Notes under the pieces: model-generated
The model's input: the letters and a program-made list of their open reading frames with translations, nothing else
Told to the model about the DNA's origin: nothing
The model's database searches: none
Assembly: GCA_963843565.1 (NCBI GenBank)
Contig: CAWJKY010000003.1
Location: 2,914,001 to 2,978,000 of the forward strand
DNA from: DASZQY01 sp963843565
Lineage (GTDB): Bacteria > Pseudomonadota > Alphaproteobacteria > Rhizobiales > Kaistiaceae
Direction: 5' to 3'
DNA length: 64,000 nucleotides
Made by a program: the position numbers and the translations under genes
Shown: one piece after another, positions 50,705 through 59,925 of the stretch
Position numbering within the stretch: position 1 is the stretch's first letter
Layout of the letters: each line of letters starts with the position of its first letter

Positions 50705-53398
50705 ATGGGCCGCGCTCCTTCAGCCCGCATCGAACCGTCGTTCACAGCAAACGCGCCATTGTATGTCACGGTTGGCCTCGTCGCCGGCGCCGTGATCGCG
50801 TTGCAAATCGCGGTGATGCGCGTCTTTGCCGTCGGAAGCTGGGCGCACTTCGGCTCAATGGTCATCAGCCTCGCGATGCTGGGGTTCAGTCTGTCGAGCG
50901 TTGTCATTTTCCTGTTCAAGGTCTGGTTCGACCGGCATTGGCAAGGCGCGGCCGCTACCGCCCTGTTGCTGTTCGGGCCACTCGCCGTTGCTGCAAACCT
51001 TGCCGCCCAGCAGGTCCCCTTCAACGCCATCTTCATCGTTTCCGATCCGGCGCAGAAGTGGTTGCTCTTTGCCAATTTCGTCCTCTACCTGTTGCCGTTT
51101 CTGTCTGGCGCGTTCTTCCTTGGGATCATCTTCCTGAAGAGCCGCGCCGGCTTCAACCGCGCCTACTTTGCCGATCTGACGGGCTCGGGATTGGCGGGCC
51201 TCGTGGTCCTTGCCGGTCTCTATGTATTTGGCCCCGAGACCATCATCGTGGTGCCTCTGGCGCTGTGGACCGCCGGCCTCCTCGCCTGGTTCGCCGGCCA
51301 GCGGCATTGGAGGGCGGCGACAGCGGGCGCGGCTGTCGCCGTGCTTTCAATCGTCGGCTATCTGGAACTGCCCAACCTACTCAGCGTTCCGGCGATTGCG
51401 GTCACCCAATACAAGGGCATTTCCTACGCCCGCAATTTCCCGGACGCGAAACGCATCTATCGCAACATTTCGCCGTTCGGCGATCTCCAGATCTACAAAA
51501 GTTCGTATATGCATTTCGCGCCGGGTCTGTCGGACAACGCCGCCTTCGACGTTCCGGAGGCCCCGGCCGACACGTACGTCGGCATGTACATCGACGGCGA
51601 GGGCCCCGAAGGCATCATGCGGGAGTTGCCGCCAGAGGCCGCGGCCTATTACCGCTACCTCCCGGCCTACTACCCCTACGTTCTGAAACAGCGCGCGAGG
51701 ACCTTCGTCGTGCAATTCGGCGGGGGCATCTCGACAATGGTCGCGCTGCACGCTGGATCGCAATCGGTCACCGCCGCCGAGAGCAATCCGGCGATCCTTG
51801 CGGCCTTTCGTGATCCGCTCCTCAAGGCGGCGACCTCAAATCTTCTAGCCAATCCGAGGCTCCACCCGATCGATGCAGAAGGGAGAATCTATCTCGCTCA
51901 CACGCCCGACCGATACGATGTCATCGATTTGAGTTTGGCGGCATCGGTAGGGCTCTCCAATCCCGGCGGTTTCGCGATTGTTGAGAAATACGCCTACACA
52001 CGCGAAGCGATGCTCGACTACATGGGTGCGTTAGCGGACGGCGGCATCCTGTCGATCACGCTGTGGAACAAGGAAGAACCACCCAAGTCCGTCCTCAAGC
52101 TTTACGCGACCATCGCCGAGGCGGCACAGGCATCCGATCCCCGTACGGCAGCACAGTCTTTCTTTGTTGCCTCGAGCTATCTGTCGACGACCACGATCCT
52201 CTACAAGAAGGGCGGGTTTACGAGCGACGAAGTCGCCAGGCTGCGCGAGTACACGCAAGCGATGTCGTTCGACGAGGTCTATTCGCCGGGTTTCGTTTTT
52301 GACACCACTAAGACCGAAACGCTGCTCGCGCAATACCGCGGCTCGATCTTCGGAAATGGTGATAAAGCCGACGGAGCGTCTGATGGTGGCAGTGCAGCGG
52401 GGCCGACGAGTGACTCGTCAGATTCCGACGCGGCGGGCTCCACAGGCGACGGATCAGCCGCAGACGCGCCGGCCGACGGAACCGATATGGCGCCGATGCC
52501 GGCCACCACACTGGGCCAGCTGGCCTGGCACTATCTTATGCACGGGGGGTGGCCGAAGGTCGCCGCGGAGTATGTCTTCGACGTGCGGCCGCTCACCGAC
52601 GATCAACCGTATTTCGCGGGTTATGAGAAGGTTCAGGACCTGCCCAGGACTCTCGACCGGCTCGACCTGTTCCAGGACGATTGTGGATATCTCGTGCTGT
52701 GGGCGACCCTCGGCGTCGCGGCCGCGGCTGCGTTGTCGCTGATCCTCGTGCCGGCAGTCTTCGGATGGCGCGCGGCCCTTCAGCGGGTGCCCGGCAAATC
52801 GGGCACGATCGTCTACTTCGCTTGCCTTGGGCTGGGCTACATTATGGTTGAGGTCGGCCTGATCAGTCGCTTCACCCAAACCCTAAGCAACCCAACGATT
52901 TCCGCATCGATACTGATTGGCGGGATGCTGGTCTTTTCGGGGCTTGGCAGCCTCGTCTCAGAACGCATTGCCAATCGCGCCCATGTTCTCTTGCCGTTGA
53001 TCTCTATCGGGATTGCCGGGCTGCTCGTGACCTATGCCTTTGCGCTCGCACCGATGCTCGACTGGATCGCCGGGCTCACCTATCCGCTGCGACTCGTTTT
53101 GTCCGTTGGCGTGGTGGCGCCGCTGGCGTTCCTCATGGGGTTCCCGATGGCGACCGGTATGGGCTGGCTGGCGCGCCTCGGGAAGGAACACATGTTCGTC
53201 TGGGCCTGGGGCATCAATGGTTGCTTTTCGGTGGTGGGCGCCGCGGCGATGCCGATCATTGCGGTCAGCTTCGGGCTTGGCACCGTACTTGACGTGAGCA
53301 GCGCGGCGTATCTTTTGGCCGCCGTGGCCTTCTTCGCCGTGCTCCGTCCCAATCGCGACGCCGGCAGGGACGGCCGGCAGGTCGTCGAAGTGGCGTAG
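50705..53398 (+). CDS. Membrane protein with fused spermidine-synthase-like domain
   Basis: The 897-residue protein has seven or so N-terminal membrane helices (residues ~15-235), a soluble Rossmann region (~330-560) and a C-terminal block of further helices (~665-885). The Rossmann part has FVVQFGGGISTMVALHAGSQSVTAAESNPAI, like the polyamine-synthase SAM loop, but the usual aspartate-rich IVDSTDP segment reads DVIDLSLAA, so aminopropyl transfer is doubtful. A Ser/Gly/Asp-rich linker (about 556-605) interrupts it. Similar fused 'spermidine synthase' membrane proteins in rhizobia are of unknown function. The start at the ATG at 50705 has a weak ribosome site. Confidence 0.88.
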   Translation: MGRAPSARIEPSFTANAPLYVTVGLVAGAVIALQIAVMRVFAVGSWAHFGSMVISLAMLGFSLSSVVIFLFKVWFDRHWQGAAATALLLFGPLAVAANLAAQQVPFNAIFIVSDPAQKWLLFANFVLYLLPFLSGAFFLGIIFLKSRAGFNRAYFADLTGSGLAGLVVLAGLYVFGPETIIVVPLALWTAGLLAWFAGQRHWRAATAGAAVAVLSIVGYLELPNLLSVPAIAVTQYKGISYARNFPDAKRIYRNISPFGDLQIYKSSYMHFAPGLSDNAAFDVPEAPADTYVGMYIDGEGPEGIMRELPPEAAAYYRYLPAYYPYVLKQRARTFVVQFGGGISTMVALHAGSQSVTAAESNPAILAAFRDPLLKAATSNLLANPRLHPIDAEGRIYLAHTPDRYDVIDLSLAASVGLSNPGGFAIVEKYAYTREAMLDYMGALADGGILSITLWNKEEPPKSVLKLYATIAEAAQASDPRTAAQSFFVASSYLSTTTILYKKGGFTSDEVARLREYTQAMSFDEVYSPGFVFDTTKTETLLAQYRGSIFGNGDKADGASDGGSAAGPTSDSSDSDAAGSTGDGSAADAPADGTDMAPMPATTLGQLAWHYLMHGGWPKVAAEYVFDVRPLTDDQPYFAGYEKVQDLPRTLDRLDLFQDDCGYLVLWATLGVAAAAALSLILVPAVFGWRAALQRVPGKSGTIVYFACLGLGYIMVEVGLISRFTQTLSNPTISASILIGGMLVFSGLGSLVSERIANRAHVLLPLISIGIAGLLVTYAFALAPMLDWIAGLTYPLRLVLSVGVVAPLAFLMGFPMATGMGWLARLGKEHMFVWAWGINGCFSVVGAAAMPIIAVSFGLGTVLDVSSAAYLLAAVAFFAVLRPNRDAGRDGRQVVEVA

Positions 53399-53458
53399 CG
53401 CTGGAACGAATCGGCCCACTGCTTGACGGTGCGCATCCCCCGTGGGCCGCGGGCGTCG

Positions 53459-53472
53459 TTCCCGCTCGCGGG
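53459..53472. terminator. Small GC hairpin between convergent genes
   Basis: TCCCG-CTCG-CGGGA sits between the stop codons at 53398 and 53478. It lacks a T-run, so bidirectional termination is only a possibility. Confidence 0.3.
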
Positions 53473-53477
53473 AGCGA

Positions 53478-54329
53478 CTAGCGATCCGCAAATTCAACGT
53501 CGACTCTGGTGACCGCGAGATACCAGACAAAGGCGACAATCAAGGCGGTGAGACCGAGCGTGACGGTGTCGTCACCCCACCCGAGGCCACCGAGATCCCG
53601 GGCCTTACCCGTCCAGTCGGCAAACGATGCCCCCAATGGCCGCGTCAAAACGTAGGCAAGCCAGAACGCGACAACTGCGTTTTTTGATCGGCCGCGATGG
53701 TTCCAACGGAGTGTAGCGAGCGCCCCGTAGTGAGCTGCCGCCAAAAGGGCAATGAGCATCGCGAAAAAGACTGCGGAATCCAGATAGCCCAGATGCCAGG
53801 CCACGGCCGTCATATCTCCGGCCGCGGTGCCGAGAGCAAACGTCGCCATGACGGTGACCCAATAGAAGACCTCGCGGCGAACCGTGGTGATGCTGTGGAT
53901 GGAAAGGGTCTTTTCGATCGCATACCAAAGCAGGAAGACAACGATCAAGCAGGCGACGAAGAAGAGCGTGCTGTCCGCATAGGGAACGCCGATAACAATA
54001 TGAAGCACATCCGCGGCCATCGTTCCAAACACCGCCACCATCACGACCGCAAACCAGTATACCCAAGCGTTGTAGGCTCGAACGCGGAACTGCAATGCGA
54101 GTGCAACCGAAAGGCCCGCGCCTCCCAACATGACAGCAATGACCGGGTCGATGATGTGCACGAGATAGTCAGAGGCGCTCTCGCCGACGGCCGTCGTGAG
54201 AACCTTTACGATCCAGAAGAAGACTGTGATCGCGGGAACCTTCCGTGCGCGGACGCCCCGCGGCGGTCGTGCGGTATCGTGCGAGCCGAACTGTGGGTCG
54301 GACTTTCTGGTGAGCATCTTGGGCGGCAT
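53478..54329 (-). CDS. COG4705-like integral membrane protein
   Basis: The protein of about 283 residues has eight hydrophobic segments. It shows an internal duplication: KVLTTAVGESASDYL near residue 40 and AYVLTRPLGASFADW near 235, the signature repeats of the COG4705 'uncharacterized membrane-anchored protein' family. Function is unknown. In-frame starts are a GTG at 54359 and ATGs at 54329 and 54317; I chose 54329. It is convergent with the spermidine-synthase-like gene, and a small hairpin (TCCCG-CTCG-CGGGA at about 53459-53472) lies between the stops. Confidence 0.85.
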   Translation of the reverse strand: MPPKMLTRKSDPQFGSHDTARPPRGVRARKVPAITVFFWIVKVLTTAVGESASDYLVHIIDPVIAVMLGGAGLSVALALQFRVRAYNAWVYWFAVVMVAVFGTMAADVLHIVIGVPYADSTLFFVACLIVVFLLWYAIEKTLSIHSITTVRREVFYWVTVMATFALGTAAGDMTAVAWHLGYLDSAVFFAMLIALLAAAHYGALATLRWNHRGRSKNAVVAFWLAYVLTRPLGASFADWTGKARDLGGLGWGDDTVTLGLTALIVAFVWYLAVTRVDVEFADR

Positions 54330-54684
54330 TATCCAAGCCGTTGACAAAGTGCCGCCCACCAGACCGCTAGAGCCCGCGAGTTAAGGACGAGTTAGGGGGT
54401 AACAAGCCCCAACATTCACGCGGTGAGCTGATCGCCTCGAGACGACGGCGGTGCACGCGGCCGATGAGAAGGGCCCGCGTCGGCAGTTGGCGAAGGGCGT
54501 CGAGACGGCGTAGCAATTGGTATCCTCAGGGAGCGCCGGTGCGACCAGGCGCGGTTGCTGAAGCACGGCATTTACCGGGACATCGGCGCCGCCGACCGGT
54601 CGGCGAACGTGGCGTAACCGGTCGGGTCGTAAGGGGCTGCGCCCGAATCGCTGGGCGTGCGGGCTCCGCGCCAAATCAAGTGCG
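54330..54684. other. Gap between COG4705 and glucoamylase genes, possible gene relics
   Basis: About 355 bases. Two short in-frame pieces look protein-like on the plus strand: ADRLETTAVHAADEKGPRRQ (about 54427-54510) and LLKHGIYRDIGAADRSANVA (about 54556-54618), each ending in a stop and out of frame with each other. I read them as relics of a deleted gene, perhaps an end piece, but I cannot name it. Confidence 0.35.
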
Positions 54685-57219
54685 CTAGCTGTCCACCGCG
54701 ATCTGAAAGTCCTGGCCGGCCCAGGCGCCGGTGTCGCTCCACTGAAACGTGAAATCGACCCGGCTGGCGTTGGCGAGAGTTGGCGCGTCCAGTTCGACGA
54801 CATGCATCCCAAGGTCGGTATCGATGGCGACCTCGTCGCGCACGTCTTGCCACCCATCAAGGCCCCATCGCACGCTCGCGCTTCCCGGAAGTGCGATCAG
54901 GATCGCCGTGCCCCGGGCAACGCGCCGGATCGGGGCATGCAGGCACCAGACCGCCGGCCCGGCAGCGGGGCGGCGACCGGCGTACCGCCGCCACACCTCC
55001 GGCGATCGATCGACAGAGTGTCCCAGGTGGCAGGAGACCATCAGCTTGATGAACTCCGCGTGCGCCCATGCCAGCGGCATCGCCGAGCCCGTCGGCTGGC
55101 CGGGAAACAGGCGCCGATCCGGCAGCGCCCCAACGTCCCACACCTGTTCGGGCATCAATCCCGCCGGCCCCGTCATCGCGGCCATCGCCTTCAGGTAAGG
55201 CATCGGGTCCTCGCCGGCCTGAAGGGCGTAGTGGCCGCGCTCGCCGGTAAGCAGAGGCCAGGCCCTGCCGGTGCCGGTTCCATCGAAGGGGCTGCCATCG
55301 TCGTGCTCGCCGTAGCCATCGCCGTCATAGCGATGCCACGACGGGCCGTTCGGGGTGTCGACCTTGAGCAGGGCATCGGCGACTGCGATGCTGTCTCTGA
55401 TCATGGCATCGTCGGGAGAGCGAAGGCCCATACGCACCAACTGCAGGAAATCGACGCCGATCTCTTCGTCGGCCGGTGTGACGCGTCCCGCCGCCCGGTT
55501 CTTGATCTGCACCGGATCCCGAATCGACGAAGGATCGGAGAGGACGGCGGCGGGCGCGACGCGGATGAAGTAGCCGCCGACGCCCAGACGCCGCGACAAC
55601 TCGGTATCCTTGATGCTGGTCCAGGCCTCGACGTTTGCGTTCCAGAAATCCGCCAGCGTCAAGGCGAATGCCCTGGCGCGTTCGTCGAGAAAGGGCGCGC
55701 CCGCTACCAGCGCACTGATACACACCGACAGCGTGTAGACGTTGACACCCGCGTCTTCCTCCCACCGGTCCTGCGACGTTGAAGGTCCGGATCGCACGAT
55801 GAAGGCAAGCGCGCGCCGGATCATGTCGTCTACCGCAATGCCGTGAAGAGCCTGGCGATCGGCGAGTGCGGTGGCGAGGAGGACGGGGAAGGCAGCCTCG
55901 TCCAGTTGCACGCCGTCCCAGTATGGCGAACCGTCAAGCCACTGGTTCTGATGCCAGCTGCCGTCGTCCCGCTGAGTGGCGATGAGGTAGATCAGCGTCT
56001 CCCGCGCCTCGTGGAGCGCGCCGAGAGCGAGCAGAGCGGTCGCGCACTGCACAAGATCGCGCGGCCACACCAGGTGGTAGCCGCCGCGGTCGTTGCGGCT
56101 GTTGCCCCATGGAATGCTGAGACTGGCGACCATTGCTCCGCCGTAGGTCTTGTCCCGGTGCGCACGCAATACCATGGCCGACTGGATCATCGCATCGGCA
56201 AGACCGCTCGCCTGGTCGGCACGCATCAGGGTGCGTTCGTCGCGGCGCGCGTGCCAAGCCGCCCAATCCTTGATCTGACCCTGGAGAGGATTTCCGAACG
56301 GCTGTTTCAGCGCGGACGCCGCCAGCGTAGCAGCCGCCGTGACGCTGCCGCCAAAACCCAGACCGATGACGCCAGCTCGGGGGAGTGCGCCGATCAGTGC
56401 GACGTTGCCCGGCCCGGCGCCAGCGTAGCTCCATGTGAGCGCGCCGTGGCGATCGAAGTCCTGCCAGCCGTCGCTCTCGCCCACATATCCCGCGCTGGCC
56501 TTCCCCATGGCGTCCTGCTGGTTCTCATCGACCGCCGCAAGCGCCAGCGCGAAGGGTCCCTGCTGGGCGGCAAGCACGGTACGCGAACCGTGCCGCTGAA
56601 CGCTTGCAAGATTGTCTTGCCCGGTCATGCCCAGACGCGGCGCGAGCAGCGCATAAGGCGTGAGCGTCTCGTCGCCCGTCAGGTGCACCGCTATGAGCAG
56701 GACGTCCCGGTCGGGATCGGGCGTTACACGGAGTGTCAGAGTGAAGCGCGCGTGGGTATGGACGATCTCGACCGCCGGCGTGCCCGGCGCCAGAAGGCGG
56801 ACGGTGTAGTTTTGCAGGCGCTTGACCTCGACCCAGAACCCCTTCCCGTCGGCAACAATGAATCCAAGATCGCGAATCTGGGGGCTGTCGACGCGCGGAT
56901 AGTAGACTTCGTTGACGATACCGAAGCCCAAGGTGAACCAGACCCGCGAACGGCCGAGACTGCAGCCCACCATGTCCTTGGCGCTGCTCGTCCAAGTCGG
57001 CGCGATACCAGGCTTGCCCGGCGCCTCGCCCTTCGGCTCCGAAGGTGACAACTCAGCCACGCCGCTTCGACCCCCGCCACAACCGAATCCGCCGGCAGCA
57101 TCATCCACACCGCTCGCGGCGGCGACAGCTTCGATGCCAGCTCCGCGATCGACCCCGGCGCCGATGGCGCCGTCAGCGGCAAGCTGGGCCACCGCCTTGC
57201 TATTCAGGTCGAAGACCAC
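54685..57219 (-). CDS. GH15 glucoamylase (glucan 1,4-alpha-glucosidase)
   Basis: The enzyme of up to 844 residues has the bacterial GH15 layout: an N-terminal beta-sandwich starting GKPGIAPTWTSSAKDMVGCSLG...VWFTLGFGIVNEVYYPRVD, and a catalytic (alpha/alpha)6 barrel with NDRGGYHLVWPRDLVQCATALLAL, DEEIGVDFLQLVRMGLR, GRAWPLLTGERGHY and a C-terminal MPLAWAHAEFIKL. It releases glucose from alpha-1,4-glucans. The GTG start at 57219 gives a 70-residue Gly/Ala/Asp-rich leader with no signal peptide, and the true start may be later, though no ATG occurs before residue 82. It lies with no operon partner; it may degrade storage glycogen. Confidence 0.9.
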   Translation of the reverse strand: MVFDLNSKAVAQLAADGAIGAGVDRGAGIEAVAAASGVDDAAGGFGCGGGRSGVAELSPSEPKGEAPGKPGIAPTWTSSAKDMVGCSLGRSRVWFTLGFGIVNEVYYPRVDSPQIRDLGFIVADGKGFWVEVKRLQNYTVRLLAPGTPAVEIVHTHARFTLTLRVTPDPDRDVLLIAVHLTGDETLTPYALLAPRLGMTGQDNLASVQRHGSRTVLAAQQGPFALALAAVDENQQDAMGKASAGYVGESDGWQDFDRHGALTWSYAGAGPGNVALIGALPRAGVIGLGFGGSVTAAATLAASALKQPFGNPLQGQIKDWAAWHARRDERTLMRADQASGLADAMIQSAMVLRAHRDKTYGGAMVASLSIPWGNSRNDRGGYHLVWPRDLVQCATALLALGALHEARETLIYLIATQRDDGSWHQNQWLDGSPYWDGVQLDEAAFPVLLATALADRQALHGIAVDDMIRRALAFIVRSGPSTSQDRWEEDAGVNVYTLSVCISALVAGAPFLDERARAFALTLADFWNANVEAWTSIKDTELSRRLGVGGYFIRVAPAAVLSDPSSIRDPVQIKNRAAGRVTPADEEIGVDFLQLVRMGLRSPDDAMIRDSIAVADALLKVDTPNGPSWHRYDGDGYGEHDDGSPFDGTGTGRAWPLLTGERGHYALQAGEDPMPYLKAMAAMTGPAGLMPEQVWDVGALPDRRLFPGQPTGSAMPLAWAHAEFIKLMVSCHLGHSVDRSPEVWRRYAGRRPAAGPAVWCLHAPIRRVARGTAILIALPGSASVRWGLDGWQDVRDEVAIDTDLGMHVVELDAPTLANASRVDFTFQWSDTGAWAGQDFQIAVDS

Positions 57220-57337
57220 GCGCTAGAGACGCGATCCGTGACTTCTCAAACAAACGACCCGGTTATTCAGGTCGCGCCTTGCGGAGGTGGGCGCACGCGC
57301 CCACGGGAACACAGCGCAATCGGTTGCTCGCCGCAGT

Positions 57338-57583
57338 TCAGGCTTGAACGTGGGAATGCAAACCGGGCGATTTTCCATTACGGGCCCGCGGCCGGTCGTG
57401 ATCCGCAGATCGCTTCGCAACCGGCGATGCCTTGCGAAGCTGGCGATCCGACAGTTCGCGACGCGCGCGCTCCCAATGTTCCTTGTCTTTGCCGTCCGGG
57501 CGCCCTTCACGTTCCCAGATCGAATACGCAGCCTGTTTCAGGAGTTCCTCCTGGTCGACTTGCGGGACGGTTCTTGTGGCCAT
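57338..57583 (-). CDS. DUF2934 family protein
   Basis: The 81-residue protein (start MATRTVPQVDQEELLKQAAY) contains QAAYSIWEREGRPDGKDKEHWERARREL, the diagnostic DUF2934 helix pair. The C-terminal part is basic and disordered. GAGGT precedes the ATG at 57583 by eight bases; a longer frame opens at 57652. Function unknown; common in rhizobia beside stress and glycogen genes. Confidence 0.85.
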   Translation of the reverse strand: MATRTVPQVDQEELLKQAAYSIWEREGRPDGKDKEHWERARRELSDRQLRKASPVAKRSADHDRPRARNGKSPGLHSHVQA

Positions 57584-58122
57584 TTGACGTACCTCGCTTG
57601 TTGCGACAAGCGGCGGTTTGACGGGCGCTGTCGCGGGCTGAGGGGCGATCACTGGCTCGTCGGGTCGCGGACATAATCAATCATCCGCCGGCGGGTCATC
57701 GCTCAAGGCTCAACAGTAGACCTCACCGTTCCGTCGCCAAGTTAACAAAAGGTAATTTGCAGCGGGGGGCTGTAGCCCATTGCGCACGCAATGCTGCCAC
57801 ATATTCAGAGGGCGCTCGTCAGAAGCGATGGCGCGTCCGGCAGCACCAGCCGCGTTGTCCATTCGACTTCGCTTTGGAGCTCGGCTGTTCGGAATCCGGT
57901 GTGCGCCTGCATGCTGCTGCGTCCGTGCGCCCGCACCGAAAGCTGGATGAAAGGTTGGCGAAGTAGCGTCGACAAGACGCGGCTTGCAAGACCCCCAAGG
58001 GGCATCGTTCGCAGCCGCGCAGGGAGGAGCTTCGCTGCCATGACTCGAAGTCGCGGCATCGCCCGGCAGTTGCCGGGACGCAACTACGTCACCAATGGCG
58101 CCGCCATCGCGGGGCTCGGATC
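57584..58122. other. Long intergenic region before the ABC transporter
   Basis: About 540 bases with no convincing gene; short frames on both strands are without recognisable content. It includes an AT-richer patch (GTTAACAAAAGGTAATTTGC, 57741-57760) and a symmetric site at 57778-57793. The promoter of the ABC operon should be here. Confidence 0.5.
57778..57793. promoter_or_regulatory. Seven-base inverted repeat CATTGCG-CA-CGCAATG
   Basis: A perfect dyad with a two-base centre lies 330 bases upstream of the transporter operon and 195 bases upstream of the DUF2934 gene. Its size suits a dimeric regulator operator. No regulator is identified. Confidence 0.35.
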
Positions 58123-58962
58123 GTGACCGACGCCGCGGTCCGCCCGGGCATCGAGTTTGCGGGGGTCGCCAAGCGGTTTGTTACGCCGGCCGGCGGGTCA
58201 ATGACGGCCGTCAAGGACGTCAACCTGGTCGTCGAGCCCGGCCAGTTCTGCGCCGTGGTCGGCCCCACCGGGTGCGGCAAGTCAACGACCTTGACGATGG
58301 TGGCGGGTCTCGATCGCCCGAGCGCCGGCGTGGTTCGCGTCGACGGGACGCCTGTCAACGGGATCACCCGCGGCGCCAGCTTCGTCTTCCAGACCGATGC
58401 GCTTCTGCCGTGGAAATCCGTCGTCGCGAACGTCGCCCTTGGACCGACATTTCGTGGTGTCGGCAAGAAGCTTGCGCTCGCCAAGGCTGAAGAATGGCTG
58501 CGCGTCGTAGGCCTCTCCGGCTTTGAGAACCACTACCCGCACCAGCTTTCCGGCGGCATGCGCAAGCGGGTCAGTCTCGCCGCGGCGCTCATCAACGAGC
58601 CGTCGATCCTGCTGATGGACGAGCCGTTTTCGGCGCTGGACGTGCAGACGCGAGCGATCATGTCAAACGAGCTGCTCGCCCTGTGGGAGAAGAGCAAACC
58701 GTCGGTCTTGTTCGTGACGCACGACCTTGAAGAGGCGATTGCGCTGGCCGATCGGGTGGTGGTCATGACCGCCGGACCTGGAACGGTGAAGGCGGTCTAC
58801 GACATCGACCTTCCAAGGCCGCGGGGAGCCGTTCAGGAGATTCGCTTCGAAACGCGCTTCCTCGCGCTCTACCGGCAGATCTGGCACTCGCTTCGCGAAG
58901 AAGTGGAGCGCGCTTACTCACGCACCGCTGTCGCGTCGCATGACGAGCGAGTACCGGCATGA
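58123..58962 (+). CDS. ABC transporter ATP-binding protein, nitrate/taurine (NitT/TauT) family
   Basis: The 279-residue ATPase begins at a GTG and has Walker A GPTGCGKST, the Q-loop SFVFQTDALLPWKSV, signature LSGGMRKRVSLAAAL, Walker B LLMDEPFSALDVQTRA and H-loop THDLEEAI. The 'ALLPWKSV' Q-loop and LSGGMRKRV signature are typical of the SsuB/TauB/NrtD/ThiZ branch. It overlaps the permease by four bases and is followed by the binding protein, making a complete importer. The substrate is probably a small anion, aromatic acid or pyrimidine; sequence alone does not decide. Confidence 0.94.
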   Translation: MTDAAVRPGIEFAGVAKRFVTPAGGSMTAVKDVNLVVEPGQFCAVVGPTGCGKSTTLTMVAGLDRPSAGVVRVDGTPVNGITRGASFVFQTDALLPWKSVVANVALGPTFRGVGKKLALAKAEEWLRVVGLSGFENHYPHQLSGGMRKRVSLAAALINEPSILLMDEPFSALDVQTRAIMSNELLALWEKSKPSVLFVTHDLEEAIALADRVVVMTAGPGTVKAVYDIDLPRPRGAVQEIRFETRFLALYRQIWHSLREEVERAYSRTAVASHDERVPA

Positions 58963-59861
58963 GCGTCGAATCGAACGTGGGTGTGGCGGCCAAGAACGCG
59001 GGTTCGGTCGAAGTCGCCTCGGATGAAGACTCGATCGCCAGAAACGCGAAGCGCCGGGCCGCGAAACGGAAGCGCCTGGTGTTGGCCGCGCAAGTCGCGA
59101 CGGCGGTTGTATTGATCGGCAGCTGGCAGATCCTTTCCTTCCTCGGTGTCGTCGATCCGTTCTTCTTCGGGTCGCCGCTGGGCATCGTCATGCGCCTGGC
59201 CGACTGGGCCGTGCGCGGCACGGCTTATGGATCGTTCTGGTTCCAGATCTGGGTAACGATCGAGGAAGCGCTCCTCGGGTTCGCGGCTGGAGTAGGCAGC
59301 GGAATCATCTTTGGCGTGGCGCTCGGCGAAATCCCGTTCCTCGCGGACGTTATCGGCCCGTACATCAAGGTCGTGAACGCCCTGCCGCGGATCGTGCTGG
59401 GATCGATCTTCGTGATGTGGCTCGGGCTCGGGCTGCCGTCCAAGGTGATGTTGGCAGCGGTGCTGGTGTTCTTCGTCGTGTTCTTCAATGCCTTCCAGGG
59501 GGTGCGCAGCGTCGACCGCAACCTGGTTGCCAACGCGCGAATCCTCGGCGCTTCGCGGCTGCAGGTGGTCCAGCACGTGGTCTTCCCGTCGGCGATGACC
59601 TGGATCATCGCCAGCCTTCACGTTGCGCTCGGCTTTTCCATCATCGGCGCGATCGTCGGCGAGTTCCTCGGCTCCCAATACGGTCTGGGTCTCGTCATCG
59701 CCACCGCCCAGAACACGTTCGATGCCAACGGCGTCTTCGGCGCCATGCTGGTCATCGGCGTCATGGCGCTCGGTGCGGAGGCGCTGATGGAGATGCTTGA
59801 AAAGCGGCTGTTGTCGTGGCGACCGCCGACAACGTCAGAGAACGCGATGCCGGGATTGTAG
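58959..59861 (+). CDS. ABC transporter permease, NitT/TauT family
   Basis: The 300-residue protein has a charged N-terminal 40 residues and six membrane helices. The BPD_transp_1 core includes the EAA-like segment NARILGASRLQVVQHVVFPSAMTWIIASL, which contacts the ATPase. It overlaps the ATPase stop by four bases. The pathway partner binding protein starts 64 bases later. Confidence 0.94.
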   Translation: MSVESNVGVAAKNAGSVEVASDEDSIARNAKRRAAKRKRLVLAAQVATAVVLIGSWQILSFLGVVDPFFFGSPLGIVMRLADWAVRGTAYGSFWFQIWVTIEEALLGFAAGVGSGIIFGVALGEIPFLADVIGPYIKVVNALPRIVLGSIFVMWLGLGLPSKVMLAAVLVFFVVFFNAFQGVRSVDRNLVANARILGASRLQVVQHVVFPSAMTWIIASLHVALGFSIIGAIVGEFLGSQYGLGLVIATAQNTFDANGVFGAMLVIGVMALGAEALMEMLEKRLLSWRPPTTSENAMPGL

Positions 59862-59925
59862 GCGACCGCGGCGCCGCGCCGCGTCTGAACACTACGCGGT
59901 GAACCTGACAAACGGAGGAAATGCC

